Notes: generated from the sequence alone by a model not told the origin. Shown: positions 1 through 10,909, counted from the stretch's first letter. The stretch is DNA of 64,000 nucleotides from Caenorhabditis remanei (GCF_010183535.1 NC_071328.1:16492001-16556000); one strand, 5' to 3'. Numbers and translations are program-made.

Positions 1-59
1 AAGTCGATTTTCAGCCGTTTCCAGATGAAAAAATCAGCGTTTTCCTCTCGAAACTCTAC

Positions 60-1844
60 CTTTGACTCATCTGCCTGTTCCTGAAGTAATCCCACTTTTT
101 TCCTAAGAAATTCCCAATCCGATTGCATTTGTTTGAGATTCGCTTCGGCAATCTCTTTCGCATTGATTGAATCCATCTTTTCCGCTGTGAATTGTTGAAG
201 TGTCGCCTCTGTGGATACCAATTTCATTCGAAGTACTTCTGCTTCCTGGAAATATAAGAAATTTGGGGGAAAATCGTGAAAAAATACAATTTTAGACAGA
301 AAATTGTATGAAAAAGTAGTTTTTAACCCTTGAAATCGTCAAAAACAGCAGGAAAACTCCGTTTTTTCAAAAATAATAAGGATTTAGGATGAAAATCAAG
401 TTTTTTCCGGTGTAAAACTGACTAAATTTGCAAAAAATAGTCGAAATTGGTCAAAACTTGACAAATTTTCAATGTTTTGACATGAAAATCGTCGTTTTCA
501 TTTCAAAAACTCATTTTTTCAGCTGAAAATCGCCGAAAACAGCTGAAATATAACGAAAATTATCAATTTTATTTGTGTTTGAGCGAAACCCAATCCAATT
601 CCATTTTTTCTCGAAAAATTCTCAAAAACAGCCGAAAATTGCGTTTTTCTCGAAAAAATCAGGTTTTAGCTTGAAAATCAAGCTTTTCCGGTGTGAAACT
701 GACTAAAATTGACCAAAAATAGTCGAAAAATGACGATTTTCTTATGAAAATCATTGTTTTTCGCCAGAAATTGACCAAATTTTGAAAAAAAAAGGCAAAC
801 ACTTGAAAACTACGATTTTTGGTATAAAATTTTCATATTTTCGCATGAAAATCATTGTTTTTAACTCGAAAACTCGATTTTTCACTGAAAAATAGTAAAA
901 ACTCGAAATTGACGAGTTTTTGGTCAAAAATTGTAAAATTTTTCAGTAATTTGGCATAAATATAATCATTTACACCTTAAAAACTCGATTTCCAGCTTGA
1001 AATCATCGAAAACAGCTGAAATATGACCAAAACACCATTTTTTCTCGAAAAATAAAAAATCATGGGGGTTTAAATGGGAAATGATTTGAAAAATACAATT
1101 TTAGTGAGAAAATTGTATGAAAAAGTAGTTTTTGACCCCGGAAATCATCAAAAACAGCCAAAAATGCGGATTTCGCTAAAAAATCTAGTTTTTCAATGCG
1201 AAACTGACTAAATTTTGACAAAAATAATCGAATTTTGACGATTTTCACAAGAAAACCATAGTTTTTATCTCGAAAGTTCGATTTTTCGCTGAAAAATAGC
1301 AAAAACTCAAAATCTACGAGTTTTTAGTCAAAACTTTTCGAATTTTCACTATTTCGACATGAAAATCGTTGTTTTCACATCAAAAACTTGATTTTTCAGG
1401 TTGAAATCAAAGAAAACAGCCAAAAATTGTGTTTTTAACTCAAAAACTCGATTTTCAGCGAATTTAATAGGAAACAACAAGAATTTGACCAAATTTCAAC
1501 AGAAATAAGAAAAAACTTGTCGTATCTTTATTACTTTCGCCTGGAAATCGTTGTTTTCACTTCAAAAACTCATTTTTTCATCTCGAAAACCTCGAAAACT
1601 GCTGAAATATGACCAAAACTCCCTTTTTTCTCGAAAAATCGATATTTTCAGAATGCTTACCGCCTGAATTTTCGAATAATTCTCCAATTCCTGTACAGTT
1701 TTTCTTCTTTGCTGAATTATAAGCTTCAGATTATTGCGCTCATTGGCACAACTTTCCAGTGTGCATTGCGCCTGCAAAAAATTATTTTTCGAATTAAAAA
1801 TTTATTATTAAATTGATTCTCACCTCAACGGCATCGTCCTCCAT
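60..1844 (-). CDS. 5' part of an unknown coiled-coil protein (partial)
   Basis: Three exons are visible, reading right to left: 1844-1824 (start MEDDAVE), 1771-1661 (37 codons, AQCTLESC...NYSKIQA) and 245 to about 60 (62 codons, EAEVLRMKLV...EQADESK). The splice sites fit: GAG/GTGAGA, TTTTTTGCAG, GCG/GTAAGC and ATTTCCAG, all in phase 0. Every exon is rich in E, K, Q, L and A with few aromatics, consistent with a continuous coiled coil. The third exon stays open to base 1, but a donor-like AAG/GTAGAG lies at 59-60, so its true end is uncertain. The second intron (1660-246) is unusually long. I do not recognise the family. Cytoskeletal, kinetochore or centrosomal coiled-coil proteins would look like this, but nothing here decides it. 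Confidence 0.6.
246..1660. other. long intron of low-complexity GAAAATCG/TTTTTC text
   Basis: A 1.4-kb intron of the gene above. It is made of degenerate short phrases (GAAAATCG, AACTCGATTTTT, GACCAAAA, CAGCTGAAA) repeated irregularly, giving a self-similar but unordered texture. No open frame or RNA gene was seen. The same phrases recur in other introns of the window. Confidence 0.5.
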
Positions 1845-2435
1845 GATTTTTGAGAAGCGAAGACGCTTCCAAGTCGATTTTTAAGATTTTAACTGCAACA
1901 AACAGGTCTTTTATTTCGAAACGGAAGAGGTGGAAGAGAAATGATGGCCTAGGAATACGCGGTGGCCGAAGAGCGAAGAATAGAGGGAAATAAATGAATT
2001 TTGAGGGGTTATTTGTTTAAAAAAAGAAAATGAGTGAAAAATATTGAAAATCTAGAGAAAATAATTTTAGGAGTGCTGAATTTTCTCCACAATTATTGAT
2101 TTTTGCTGGAAATTATGAAAAATAGCAAGCTAAATGAGCTAAAATTGATAAAGCTATGTAAAAAATCGTCGAAAATCTCTTGAAAACCATAAAAATGATG
2201 GAAAAATGATGGAAAAATGATAAAAAATTTATTTTCGAAAACAAAAATACAGTAATCTTTAAAGGCGCATGCTGGAATTTATGTGTTGGGTCTCGACACG
2301 ATTACAGTTGTAATTGCCACGTTTTACCGAATTCTCAAACTTTTTCGCTGAATATTTGTTACCAGCCTGGCTGCCGCGCCTTCGGCGCTTCATCCGGCTG
2401 GCCTCTCCTCATTTACTAGTTCACCTTCTAAGAAA
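1845..2435. other. intergenic, nothing recognised
   Basis: AT-rich sequence upstream of the coiled-coil gene, presumably holding its promoter on the minus strand. I see no gene, clear promoter motif or repeat with identifiable ends. Confidence 0.4.
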
Positions 2436-2440
2436 TGTGT

Positions 2441-2512
2441 CCGCGTGGCCGAGTGGTCCAAGGCGGCTGTCTCTGCGCAAAGAGCGCAAGTTCGATTTTG
2501 GGCCCGGCCGCC
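2441..2512 (+). repeat. degenerate tRNA-like sequence (Pol III A/B box pair)
   Basis: An A-box match TGGCCGAGTGG at 2446-2456 and a degenerate B box AGTTCGATTTT at 2489-2499 have the spacing of a tRNA. The flanks do not form a 7-bp acceptor stem and no anticodon arm is convincing, so this is not a working tRNA. It lies directly upstream of the 3' part of a long repeat, as a tRNA-derived head would in a SINE. Confidence 0.45.
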
Positions 2513-2653
2513 TTTCTTTCTCATCGTTACTAATAATATTCAACAGATCCGTCTGTCCGTTTATTTGTCGCCGATCATAACTCCCTCCGTACTGGACCGA
2601 TTTTAATGAAACCTGGATAGATAGATAGCACAGGTGGTTCGCGATGGATGCTA

Positions 2654-2795
2654 CTGTGAAAAAAATAAAGTTTGGCCAAGGATTTTCAAAAAAAATTTTC
2701 GCGCCCAAAACACTTTAGTTCACAAATGCACTAAAGTGTTTTGGGCGCGAAAATTTTTTTTGAAAATCCTTGGCCAAACTTTATTTTTTTCACAG
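2654..2795. mobile_element. palindromic MITE, copy 1 (TA target site)
   Basis: An almost perfect 142-bp palindrome beginning CTGTGAAAAAAATAAAG and ending with its inverse, flanked by TA (2652-2653 and 2796-2797). The 10-base loop TCACAAATGC is the only asymmetric part. TA duplication and terminal symmetry fit a Tc1/mariner-mobilised MITE. Related copies lie at 18610-18750 and, diverged, at 26728-26886. Confidence 0.8.
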
Positions 2796-3341
2796 TATAT
2801 GGGGCATATTCGAAATGGAAGCATATAACCTTCCATGTGCTCGCATAAAACGATGTGCTTCGCGCGCGGAAGTGATATGCTTCGAGGCGTGGTGCTTGTG
2901 GCACGGATCCTGCGTGCTTCCATATAGCTCGCATATAGGATCCATGTTTTCACCGTAAACCTGAAACTTGCAACGACACTCCGCCATTACACCATGGCGT
3001 GCTGTTTATCGTAATTGAAACTGTAATTTTTTTTCAAAGACATTTTCATAATTTTCTCCGTTTTCGAAGATTTTCATGCACTTTTTGTCAAATTTTGCTG
3101 AAAACAAATTACGACTAAATAAAAATTAATTTTTAATTAATGTCCGAAAAGTGTAATTTTAATTTTCAAGCTGAATCGCGATTTTTTAGGGAAAGCTCAA
3201 TGAAAGGAAATGATAAAGTTATCTTATTCCATGAAAGTAAGAGCGTCTTTATTTTTCTTACTTCGGATTGGCTATAATAATTATTTTTAGATGGAAAAAG
3301 GTAAGACGGTAAGTTTTTGTCAAGAAGAAGTAAGAAAAGTA

Positions 3342-3492
3342 ATGGATCTACCCACGAAGAAAACTTGCCTACCCACGAACGCAAAATAATGCATTTTTAT
3401 GGTACAAAAATGCAAAAAATGCATTAAATTGCATTCGTGAATAGAATTAAATTGCATTAAATGGTACAAGTTTTCTTCGTGGGTAGATCCAT
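3342..3492. repeat. small fold-back repeat inside the CACAGG element
   Basis: The arms ATGGATCTACCCACGAAGAA (3342) and its inverse ending at 3492 enclose about 100 bases rich in GCATTAAATTGCAT-type phrases. The right arm is a clean complement for at least 26 bases. No clear target duplication. Probably a further nested insertion. Confidence 0.6.
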
Positions 3493-4199
3493 AAGAAGCT
3501 CATCACTGTGCCAGAGGCTTTCGAAAAACATTCATTTCATTGATTAGCTGATTTAAACTTTTTTGATTCATTTCTGTTTTTTTGGTAAGAAATGGAATGA
3601 AAGAAAAAGGAAATAAGTTATAGCTTTCTGTGCTTTCTCTAAAACTATTCGTGATTTTGTTACTGAGGATATAGTCGTAATTTGTTTTCAATGAAAACTG
3701 AAAACGGAAAAAATGAATATGTCATAAAGAATAGAGCTGAACAGACTCGGAATGGAATAGCAAAGTAGCAACACGTTATAATGGGTGGAATTAGTGGGCG
3801 AGGGCATCGTACGAGCTGTCGGTAGACATGATGAACGGCAAGAAAACACGGATCGCGCGTGGGTCGTATATGCTTCCCGCTGCACCACATGCTTCCATAT
3901 ACCAGGCATATAACTAGCACATAAGTTTCCTATGACTCCCATATTCGACACCGCGCGAACGCACAATGCTTCCATCGCGAACCACCTGTGAGGAAATTGC
4001 GCTTAGATGATGCCCGAACTTTTCTTTTTTCTAAAATATCTAATTTGACGTCTTCTGGAGACGATACCGATTTCAACAGTAAAAAGCGTTAAGAAACGTG
4101 TGTCCCGATAGGGTGGTAGAAAGTTTTAAAAAATCCATGGCATACTATTGGCTCGGTTGTTTCTTGACTGCATTCTCGAAAGCGCCTCGGCCGCGCGTG

Positions 4200-4278
4200 T
4201 TTGGTGTAGCGGTCTACGCAGATGACTCTCACGCGTGGGGTGCTGAGTTCGTTCCCGCTAGGTCGGAAATTTTTTTTT
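4200..4278 (+). repeat. tRNA-like unit within the long repeat
   Basis: A box TGGTGTAGCGG (4202-4212), B box AGTTCGTTCCC (4246-4256) and a T9 run (4270-4278) give all signals of a short Pol III unit. The same unit is present in copy B near 20945-20880 (minus), so it belongs to the repeat family rather than being a tRNA gene. Confidence 0.5.
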
Positions 4279-5024
4279 GGATTTTTATTTTGATAAGAAC
4301 ATAGCCAGTATATGAAAGTTGTAAATATTCTGTTATAGCCGAGATTTTGTAGAACAAAAGGGTGGAGTAGCTATCTTTCTGTTGATACTGTACACACCGC
4401 TCAAACTCTGTCATTATGGATGATTGAGTTCTCACTTTGACGGTGTTTAAAAAATTACAATCCTACAAACACCGAGTCAGAAACTTGATAGTAGTTAACA
4501 ATAAGCCTTTTGTCCGAAGCTTCATGGGGAAGTCATGCAGCATTGCCACCGATCGTTTAAAAACTCAAAAAGTGTTTTTTTAAGAATTTAAATAATTTTT
4601 TTGTGAAGTACTGTCAGGTACGAATGAGAAGGATTGAAATCAAAATAGACTGAATAAGGGGCTTCTTTAACTTTTCAACTTAGAAATATGTAAAATAGTT
4701 TTAGTGTCGAAGTATTCTAGAGAAGAGAGGCGGCATCGCCGCCGAACAGTGAAAAATTTAGAAAGCAGAACTTTTTGGATCAAACCAAACTAAAAAGAAG
4801 ATTTCCGTGTATATGGAAAAAATCTTGAACAAATTTAGGGGGAAGAAGGGGGCCGCCGATAAGTCGCAGCCGATAAGTCAAAAACTTCAAAAGAATATTT
4901 TAAACGCAAGTTTTGAAGATGTGAATAGGAAATTCTCTTTTGGTGAGGGATTTCTCAGACAGGCAAAAAACACATTACCTGTATTAAGTACAATTCATTC
5001 TAAGACCCGGATGTCTGAACCATT

Positions 5025-5364
5025 AGTTGCCCGCGTACGAATACGGGGTGATAGGGTCCTGATAAAATAAGACGACAAATACACAGTTTCTTACAATAAA
5101 TAAGGTTTATTGCAAGAAAATAAAATAAGAGAGCGTAAACTTACAAAACAAAAGTTAAAAGAACCAACGCTAAAACTAGAACTAAACTCTGAAAGCCAAC
5201 CGACTCCAGAAACTACTTGTTGCCACGTGGAGTACACGTGTCCACGTGAACTGACGCGCTGAGGTTACGGTAGGCGCGTGAGCTTTTGGCGGAGTGTCGT
5301 TGCGTATTTATTGTGAGGACTCGGAGAACTACAGGGTTATGAGGGTACCTTGCCACCGGCAACT
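5025..5364 (-). repeat. 3' LTR (left)
   Basis: Direct repeat of 7058-7397 with the short terminal inverted repeat AGTTGCC/GGCAACT. In element orientation it contains AATAAACCTTATTTATTG, a plausible polyadenylation region. Confidence 0.9.
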
Positions 5365-5540
5365 TCCCCCCCTTTACAGAAACCGGGCCCCGACCGGTTC
5401 GAGTACTCTCACAGATACGACTTACATTCTTCTCCCCTTATCTCACACCACCTAGCCTAAACTCAGTCACACCACCCTAACATAAAAACTACTAAACAAA
5501 AATAATTAATTAACAATTTGGATTGTCCACCAAGATGACA

Positions 5541-6809
5541 TCACTGGTGACTCCATTTGTCCTCCTTTATCCGTGGCTCCGAAGTCACCGACTCCTTTCT
5601 CAGTTGGGCCACCACCACATTCTCTGTCGTCCTCGCCTCCAAGAACTCCAGCAGTTGTTCCCACGTTTTGAACTTTTCGTCCGCACTCGCAGCCGAATCG
5701 CTCCACTTCACATGACCGGCAGTTATCCAACTCCGTTTCCAACTTTCCACCAAACCCGATTTTGCACCATCCATTTTGTATGGAATGATCGTGATCTCCT
5801 TCACTTCCTCAGCTAACTTTCGCACCAAGTCACCCGACTTTTGGTTCGTCTCCTCGTCCTCCGTGAGCTCTAACAAGAATACGATCGATTCTACATTCGC
5901 AAAATCGAATTTATCCTTCCACGTTTCCAGCGCACTTTTCCGATACTCAAAGATGGATTTTCCCTTCACACCGATTCTCGGAGTTATGAGAATCTTCGAT
6001 TCTCTAATCACCGTCTTCTTTGGCTTCATCCCTTCTTTTTTCTCCTCCGTCACTGTATCCACAGCGATTTCCTTGCTCTTCTCCGCCGTTTCCCTGTACG
6101 GATTCCTGTTTTCCACACGGATTCCCAGATTTCCTACCATGAAAACCTTCTTCTCCTCACTACTCGTTTTTTCGTCACCCGTCACTGTTTCCACAGCGAT
6201 TTCCTGGGCTTCATCCCGCAAGCCATTCGGCTTACGCTCCTCCGGATCCAGCTTCTTCCTCAGTTTCGTCAGCGCCTTCTCCAACTTCCTGACCTGAGCC
6301 TCAGCCACTTCCTTTTCTCTCTGACTTTTCCGGATTTGCTCCCCGAGCATTTCCTTTTCTCTCTGGATTTCTCGGATTTGCTCCCCGAGCATCTCCCTTT
6401 CCTCCTTCCAGCACTCCGTCAACAAGTTCTCCTCGACTTGCACTTGCGCTGCCTTCGCACACGCTTCTCTCAACTCTTCCACCGATTCGAGCTTGAACTC
6501 TCTCATAACTCGAATCACCGCTCGCGGCCATTCATCTCCTCCGATTTCTTCGAACTTTTCCAACAACTCTCTGAGGAAAATTCTCATCGGCTCCAGAATC
6601 GCATCCGCCTCCTGTTCGCTGCATTTTGCTGTCAACTCCCCGAGTTGCCACCTTGTTTCGTCCTCCACTTTGACGCTGCTAGCGACAAGTTTAGTGAACT
6701 TCTTCACTTTCTTTCTTCTCTCCTTCACGCTCATTTGAGTTTCCACAACAATCATCCGATCGTCGTCTACTTCCAACGTTGACTGCTTCGACGATGTTTT
6801 GTCGCTCAT
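5541..6809 (-). CDS. gag-like protein of the LTR element
   Basis: A single 422-codon ORF beginning MSDKTSSKQSTLEVDDD, the only long frame in the element. It is very rich in E and K. Residues about 125-185 form a predicted coiled coil in which EMLGEQIR and QREKE repeat; residues about 270-400 look globular (LELTEDEETNQKSGD, WKRSWITAGHVKW). No CCHC zinc knuckle and no protease motif were found. Position right after the primer-binding site and before the polypurine tract argues for gag. The lack of stops, beside matching LTRs, suggests the protein is still under use or the copy is young. Not matched to a named family. Confidence 0.65.
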   Translation of the reverse strand: MSDKTSSKQSTLEVDDDRMIVVETQMSVKERRKKVKKFTKLVASSVKVEDETRWQLGELTAKCSEQEADAILEPMRIFLRELLEKFEEIGGDEWPRAVIRVMREFKLESVEELREACAKAAQVQVEENLLTECWKEEREMLGEQIREIQREKEMLGEQIRKSQREKEVAEAQVRKLEKALTKLRKKLDPEERKPNGLRDEAQEIAVETVTGDEKTSSEEKKVFMVGNLGIRVENRNPYRETAEKSKEIAVDTVTEEKKEGMKPKKTVIRESKILITPRIGVKGKSIFEYRKSALETWKDKFDFANVESIVFLLELTEDEETNQKSGDLVRKLAEEVKEITIIPYKMDGAKSGLVESWKRSWITAGHVKWSDSAASADEKFKTWEQLLEFLEARTTENVVVAQLRKESVTSEPRIKEDKWSHQ

Positions 6810-7057
6810 CTTCTGCGTTGTTGTCCGTAAACTAAGTTTCTATTCAAAAACTGTCTACTTTTCGTTGATTTTCAATCGACGAAGATTACTTCGATTCTTC
6901 GGAGAATTCCTCCAAGTTTCCCCGTTATCCAACGAAAGAAACTGCCAAAAACCAGTAAATAATTCCTCCGTTTATTCAAACAGAAGAAAAATAAACCAGA
7001 AAAGAACAGAAAACAAGGAAGAGTAACGAAAAATTGAGAAAAACGGTTCGGCCCCCA

Positions 7058-7397
7058 AGTTGCCCGCGTACGAATACGGGGTGATAGGGTCCTGATAAAA
7101 TAAGACGACAAATACACAGTTTCTTACAATAAATAAGGTTTATTGCAAGAAAATAAAATAAGAGAGCGTAAACTTACAAAACAAAAGTTAAAAGAACCAA
7201 CGCTAAAACTAGAACTAAACTCTGAAAGCCAACCGACTCCAGAAACTACTTGTTGCCACGTGGAGTACACGTGTCCACGTGAACTGACGCGCTGAGGTTA
7301 CGGTAGGCGCGTGAGCTTTTGGCGGAGTGTCGTTGCGTATTTATTGTGAGGACTCGGAGAACTACAGGGTTATGAGGGTACCTTGCCACCGGCAACT
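7058..7397 (-). repeat. 5' LTR (right)
   Basis: Same sequence as 5025-5364. The interior begins at 7057 (minus) with TGGGGGCCGAACC, a TGG-starting primer-binding-site candidate for a tRNA ending GGTTCGGCCCCCA. Confidence 0.85.
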
Positions 7398-7816
7398 CAT
7401 TAAATAAGCGACTATGAGTATAGAGAATAATCTAACACTTTTCAAGAATTGATGGTGAATTCTAGAATAAGTATTTGTCTAAATATGGCCTTATTTTGCC
7501 TTCAGAGGAGGGAGGCGGCATCGCCGCCGATCAGTCAAAAGTAAAAAAAAAACTTAATATTTAGAGGATCACCTGCCTTTTGATAAGGGGAAAATAGAGT
7601 TACCAATTTCCTGTTCTTCTGAAGTAATTTGTCGAAATGTTATCAGAAAAGTAGGGGTGCTCTGTGGAACGGGTTGCTCAGCTAATAAAGACTACTAACA
7701 ACTGAAGAAAAGTTATAGGACCAGAAGAAAAAGAGAATTCTGAGACCCCGATTGTTTGAACCATGTGAGAAGCGCCGCAGGCGCTGTAACACCTAGAAGG
7801 GTGGTGTTGAGAAGAA

Positions 7817-7845
7817 GGTTCAGTCGCCGTTAGGCGACGTGAACC
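7817..7845 (+). other. conserved terminal hairpin of the long repeat, copy A
   Basis: GGTTCA-GTCGCC-GTTA-GGCGAC-G-TGAACC: a 12-bp stem with one bulged G and a GTTA loop. The same hairpin is at 19769-19797 (inverted) and, with paired changes, at 18324-18352. Another stem, AGCGCC-GCA-GGCGCT, lies at 7779-7793. Confidence 0.7.
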
Positions 7846-7902
7846 GACTGGTTTCTCAGAATTTGCGGACATTGGGACAGATGGACAGATTCCCCATGCG
7901 TT

Positions 7903-7930
7903 TTATATATATATAAAATATATATATAAT
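7903..7930. repeat. TA-rich microsatellite
   Basis: Alternating TATATA interrupted by AAAA. Simple sequence in the gap between the repeat nest and the F-box array; no other feature seen from 7930 to 8130. Confidence 0.7.
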
Positions 7931-8233
7931 GATCTTTTTTAGTTTTCTATTTTTTCTATCATATATGAATTCAAAATTTTCTTTGAAGGGAAAGCGCGCC
8001 AATTTCTTGCGACAGTGTACAAAATGGAACGCAGCGCTGAAAGATAGTGGGGAGTCGCAATGCCCGCATTATACTTTCATTTCCAAAAATACAAAAATAA
8101 TCGAAAAATATTGTTTTTGGGATTCAAATAAGTTTATTATAACATTTTGAGTTATAAAAAAAACGAATACACCAATGAAATCTGTCAAAAGGTAGAATTA
8201 CAACAAAAAGAAATGAAACATGGATTATAAATA

Positions 8234-9516
8234 TCACTTCCAGACAACGAAAGAAAAGTTGAAAGAATTCTCCGTAAGACGTTGTTCAATTATTTCTTCC
8301 TCATTTGACACTTGAATCATGTCTCCTCTCTCTTCGAAAACCACGTCACTATCCGTCCCGACCCATTCTTGTTTCGTTTTCTCGAATGCTTCAATAATGT
8401 TTTTGGGTATCATCTCTTGGTCACTTCTTCCCTGATAGTGTGTCCATATAACTGTTCCAATCGTTCCATCGACTCGTTGAATGTCAACTCCTCCGTAAAA
8501 CCATACCTTCTCTCTGTAATAGAAAGGTTAAATGACAGCAAGAAATGTGAGTGTAACTCACATATAGCATCTAGTCACTTGTGTCGGATGTCTTACAACT
8601 GCTCCCAATCCATTCAAGACTGTCCTCCAATCTTCTTGACCCGGTATAAACACTCGAAGAGCTTCCAGAATCGAATTTGATTTCCCTTCCTTCCAATTTC
8701 TAAGGAACACATTTAGATCTTGATTAGACAAAAGTGATACTCCCAGAAATGCGGTTTTGCAATTCATTGACATTAAATTAGTTAAATTGACCCATTTAAC
8801 GCAAGAATTATCATCAATTCTCTCAATTTCCAGTAGATTAGAATATTTGACAGGGATCATACCCTGAAAAATTTCTCCCCCCGAATCACTACACAAGATT
8901 AACCGTCCTAGTTTCTTCTGATATGTTTCCAGGAACAAAGCGAGTGTCATCTGATTATTGACGTTCAACATGAACCGAACATTCCTTATTGTTGTCAGTT
9001 TATCACATCCATTCATCCAATCGATGACTTGTCGCATATCTTCGGATTTCCAACCGTTCCAGTAGACCGAGTGAATAGAACAATCGAACACGTTGAAAAG
9101 AAATTCAAGAGTTTCAAGAAAAAGAAGCAGTGGATTATCAGAAAATAAGTTGAGAGTATGATGCCGATCATACTCATCAAGATCCTCTGATTCCGTGTTA
9201 TCCCTTTCTGAGACATCTTTCAACTCGAGTCTCCAAGTCTCCGGACGATGATTCCACGGAACGATGAATCCTTTCTCAGTAAAAAACGTGTCAATCACAA
9301 AACTCTCACCACTGTATAAAGTTATTTTCACGGATTTTCTCGTGGCTACTTTTGCAATGTTTCTTGTCCGTTTGGAGACTTTTGCAAATTGACATCTGAA
9401 AATATGATGAGATTATGAGAAATAGAAATTCCAACTTACATTTCATAGATATTCCAGTTTTGAATAATATTTTGAAGAGGAAGGAATGGTAGTCGGAGTA
9501 GAGGTAGTGGTGACAT
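8234..9516 (-). CDS. F-box / FBA_2-type protein, array gene 1
   Basis: Three exons: 9516-9440, 9395-8562 and 8513-8234, joined in frame to about 396 aa ending SFVVWK. The first exon begins MSPLPLLRLPFLPLQNI and, with the start of exon 2 (CQFAKVSKRTRNI), forms an N-terminal F-box of the worm type. The remainder has the hallmarks of the F-box-associated FBA_2 domain (FDCSIHSVYWNGWKSEDM, IDWMNGCDKLT). Such proteins are expected to bind Skp1 through the F-box and select substrates for SCF ubiquitination through the C-terminal part; the substrate is unknown. AATAAA is at 8138-8133 downstream. Known: this family is hugely expanded in Caenorhabditis. Inferred: functional, since no frame is broken. 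Confidence 0.8.
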
Positions 9517-9672
9517 CGAGGACAAAGTCTTTCGGTAATTCCTTCGAATCTGTGACACTGTTTACCGTACCCACACGCGACGCGTCTTCAAATCAATATT
9601 CTCTGTGTTGAATGCCAGGAGACGTCATCTGTAGTGTTAATGAATAGCTGGACGCAAATAACGGTTATCGTA

Positions 9673-10909
9673 GAAACTGTATTTGAGGTGCCGCCTAATT
9701 TGAAACGCTTCTCTAATAGTGGTGCTCTACGAACAACTATTTGAACAGCTCTTTGAACAGTGAATCAGCATTTTTGTTGTTATAAACGTGGTTTCCTATG
9801 AAAATTCAGGATTTTCTCCGTTTCCAATGAATTCGGCATAAACATTTATGAAATCCGACAAATTCAAGAGTTAGTTAGGTACCAAGCTCGGGCGAATTCG
9901 TCGGCGAAAAATAGATTCTCTATTTGAAATGTCCCTCTAATAGTGATGCATGCACCTCAAATACAGGGTGGCTGATAAGTATTGAGACACGTATTTCCCT
10001 GATTTCCCTGTATAGAAAAAAAAACTCAAGGTGTCCATTTCAGAAAACAAACTATATTTTTCGAATCAGTACAACATTATGACCAGCTTTTGAAAAAAAA
10101 AACACTAGGTTTGATTCCGTGGTCGCGTGCCAGACGCCCAGATGTGACAAGGAAAAAGTGACTCTGCGCCGCGGGTAAGAAGGTTTCACGATCAACCAAA
10201 GAGATTCAATAATATAGCGGTCAACAATTATTCGATTGTCCCATTATTGGTCTAAATAGCTTACGGTAGACTTTCTGAACATTTCTCAGACCTCAACTTG
10301 AATTTTTTGAAATTGAGGAGAGTGGGGGCCTCTCTGATATCCGAAGGTCTAGTTTTTGAAGCAAATAATGGAAAACCATGATTATCAACTCATAAGAATG
10401 CGATAACCAGAAAACAATATGATCAAAACATGTATTAGACACTGTAAATTCAGTTCAGAATTGTTGAATTCTTCCTATATTCTGTCCTCAATTTTTGTGA
10501 CGGTTTATCTAAAAACTCGCCATTTTGTTCATTTTTCTCAATACTGCAAGTTGCACTTGAAGCCCTCGTGGGTCCGTGACCATGCGCTTATCTGTATTTT
10601 GTATTAATATAGTTTTGAGGATAACATCTCAGCTGTCACCAACCAAATTCCTAGTCTCGAAAAATGTGTGCTCCTGTAGATATGAGCCAATGAATGTAAT
10701 AACTACCTACGGCGCATAGTCTCTTTATCCCTGTCACATCTGGACGTCTGGCACGCGACCACGGAATCAAAAGTAGTACTTTTTTTTAAACTGGTCATAA
10801 TATTGTACTGATTCAAAAAATATAGTTATTTTCTCAAATGGACACCTAGATTTTTTTCTATGCGGTGAAATACATGTCTCAATACTTATCAGCCACCCTG
10901 TACAGTTTT
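9673..10909. mobile_element. MITE (ACTGTATTTGAGGTGC ends) split by a mariner-like element
   Basis: The left end GAAACTGTATTTGAGGTGC (9673) and the right end, GCACCTCAAATA continuing after the insertion as TACAGTTTT (10901-10909), are inverted repeats flanked by TA (9671-9672 and 10910-10911). Without the inner element it is about 300 bp. The phrase TCTAATAGTG recurs near both ends. No ORF. It separates array genes 1 and 2. Confidence 0.65.
9964..10900. mobile_element. non-autonomous mariner/Tc1-type element with long inverted repeats
   Basis: The ends CAGGGTGGCTGATAAGTATT and its complement are flanked by TA (9962-9963 and 10901-10902). The inverted repeats extend roughly 190 bp per side, out to the GACGCCCAGATGTGACA / TGTCACATCTGGACGTC pair. 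Length is 937 bp with no transposase ORF. It landed on the TA within the right end of the flanking MITE, which is split exactly there. Confidence 0.85.

Larger units (their letters stand above)
2629..3990. mobile_element. non-autonomous DNA transposon with CACAGG terminal inverted repeats
   Basis: The left end CACAGGTGGTTCGCGATGGA (2629) is inverted at the right end (to 3990). The direct 2-bp flanks AG at 2627-2628 and 3991-3992 look like a target duplication, and the uninterrupted homolog at about 21170 supports the empty site. Subterminal motifs of the ATGCTTCC/GGAAGCAT type recur in both arms. No transposase is visible. CACxG ends with a short duplication suggest the CACTA group, an inference from ends only. 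It carries a nested palindromic MITE and a smaller fold-back. Confidence 0.65.
5025..7397 (-). mobile_element. non-autonomous LTR retrotransposon with a gag-like ORF only
   Basis: Two 340-bp direct repeats (5025-5364 and 7058-7397) read as identical; each begins AGTTGCC and ends GGCAACT. The 4-bp duplication CATT flanks the element (5021-5024 and 7398-7401). Orientation is minus: a primer-binding-site-like TGGGGGCCGAACC directly follows the right-hand (5') LTR at 7057-7045, and a polypurine tract AAAGGGGGGGA (5375-5365) directly precedes the left-hand (3') LTR. The 1.7-kb interior holds one long ORF and no protease, reverse transcriptase or integrase, so it depends on another element in trans. 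Matching LTRs imply recent insertion. Confidence 0.9.
2520..7852 (+). mobile_element. long interspersed repeat, copy A (interrupted twice)
   Basis: The three segments 2520-2628, 3991-5024 and 7402-7852 match, in order, the minus strand of 21250-19762 (copy B). They are interrupted by a CACAGG element and an LTR retrotransposon. Shared landmarks: TTACTAATAATATTCAACAG at the start, a tRNA-like stretch near 4200, several GAGGCGGCATCGCCGCC palindromes, and paired hairpins at the 3' end (7779-7793 and 7817-7845) followed by GACTGGTT. In copy B this sequence begins exactly at the stop codon of a non-LTR reverse transcriptase, so it may be that element's 3' tail. The hairpin plus CTGG/T ending also resembles a Helitron terminus. 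The family is not recognised. Confidence 0.65.

Noticed and set aside
2441..2512. Functional leucine or serine tRNA gene
   Set aside because: Acceptor ends do not pair, the B box is degenerate and no anticodon arm is plausible.
5523..6782. Plus-strand frames opposite the gag-like ORF
   Set aside because: They are mirror frames of the E/K-rich coiled-coil coding strand and oppose the PBS/polypurine orientation.
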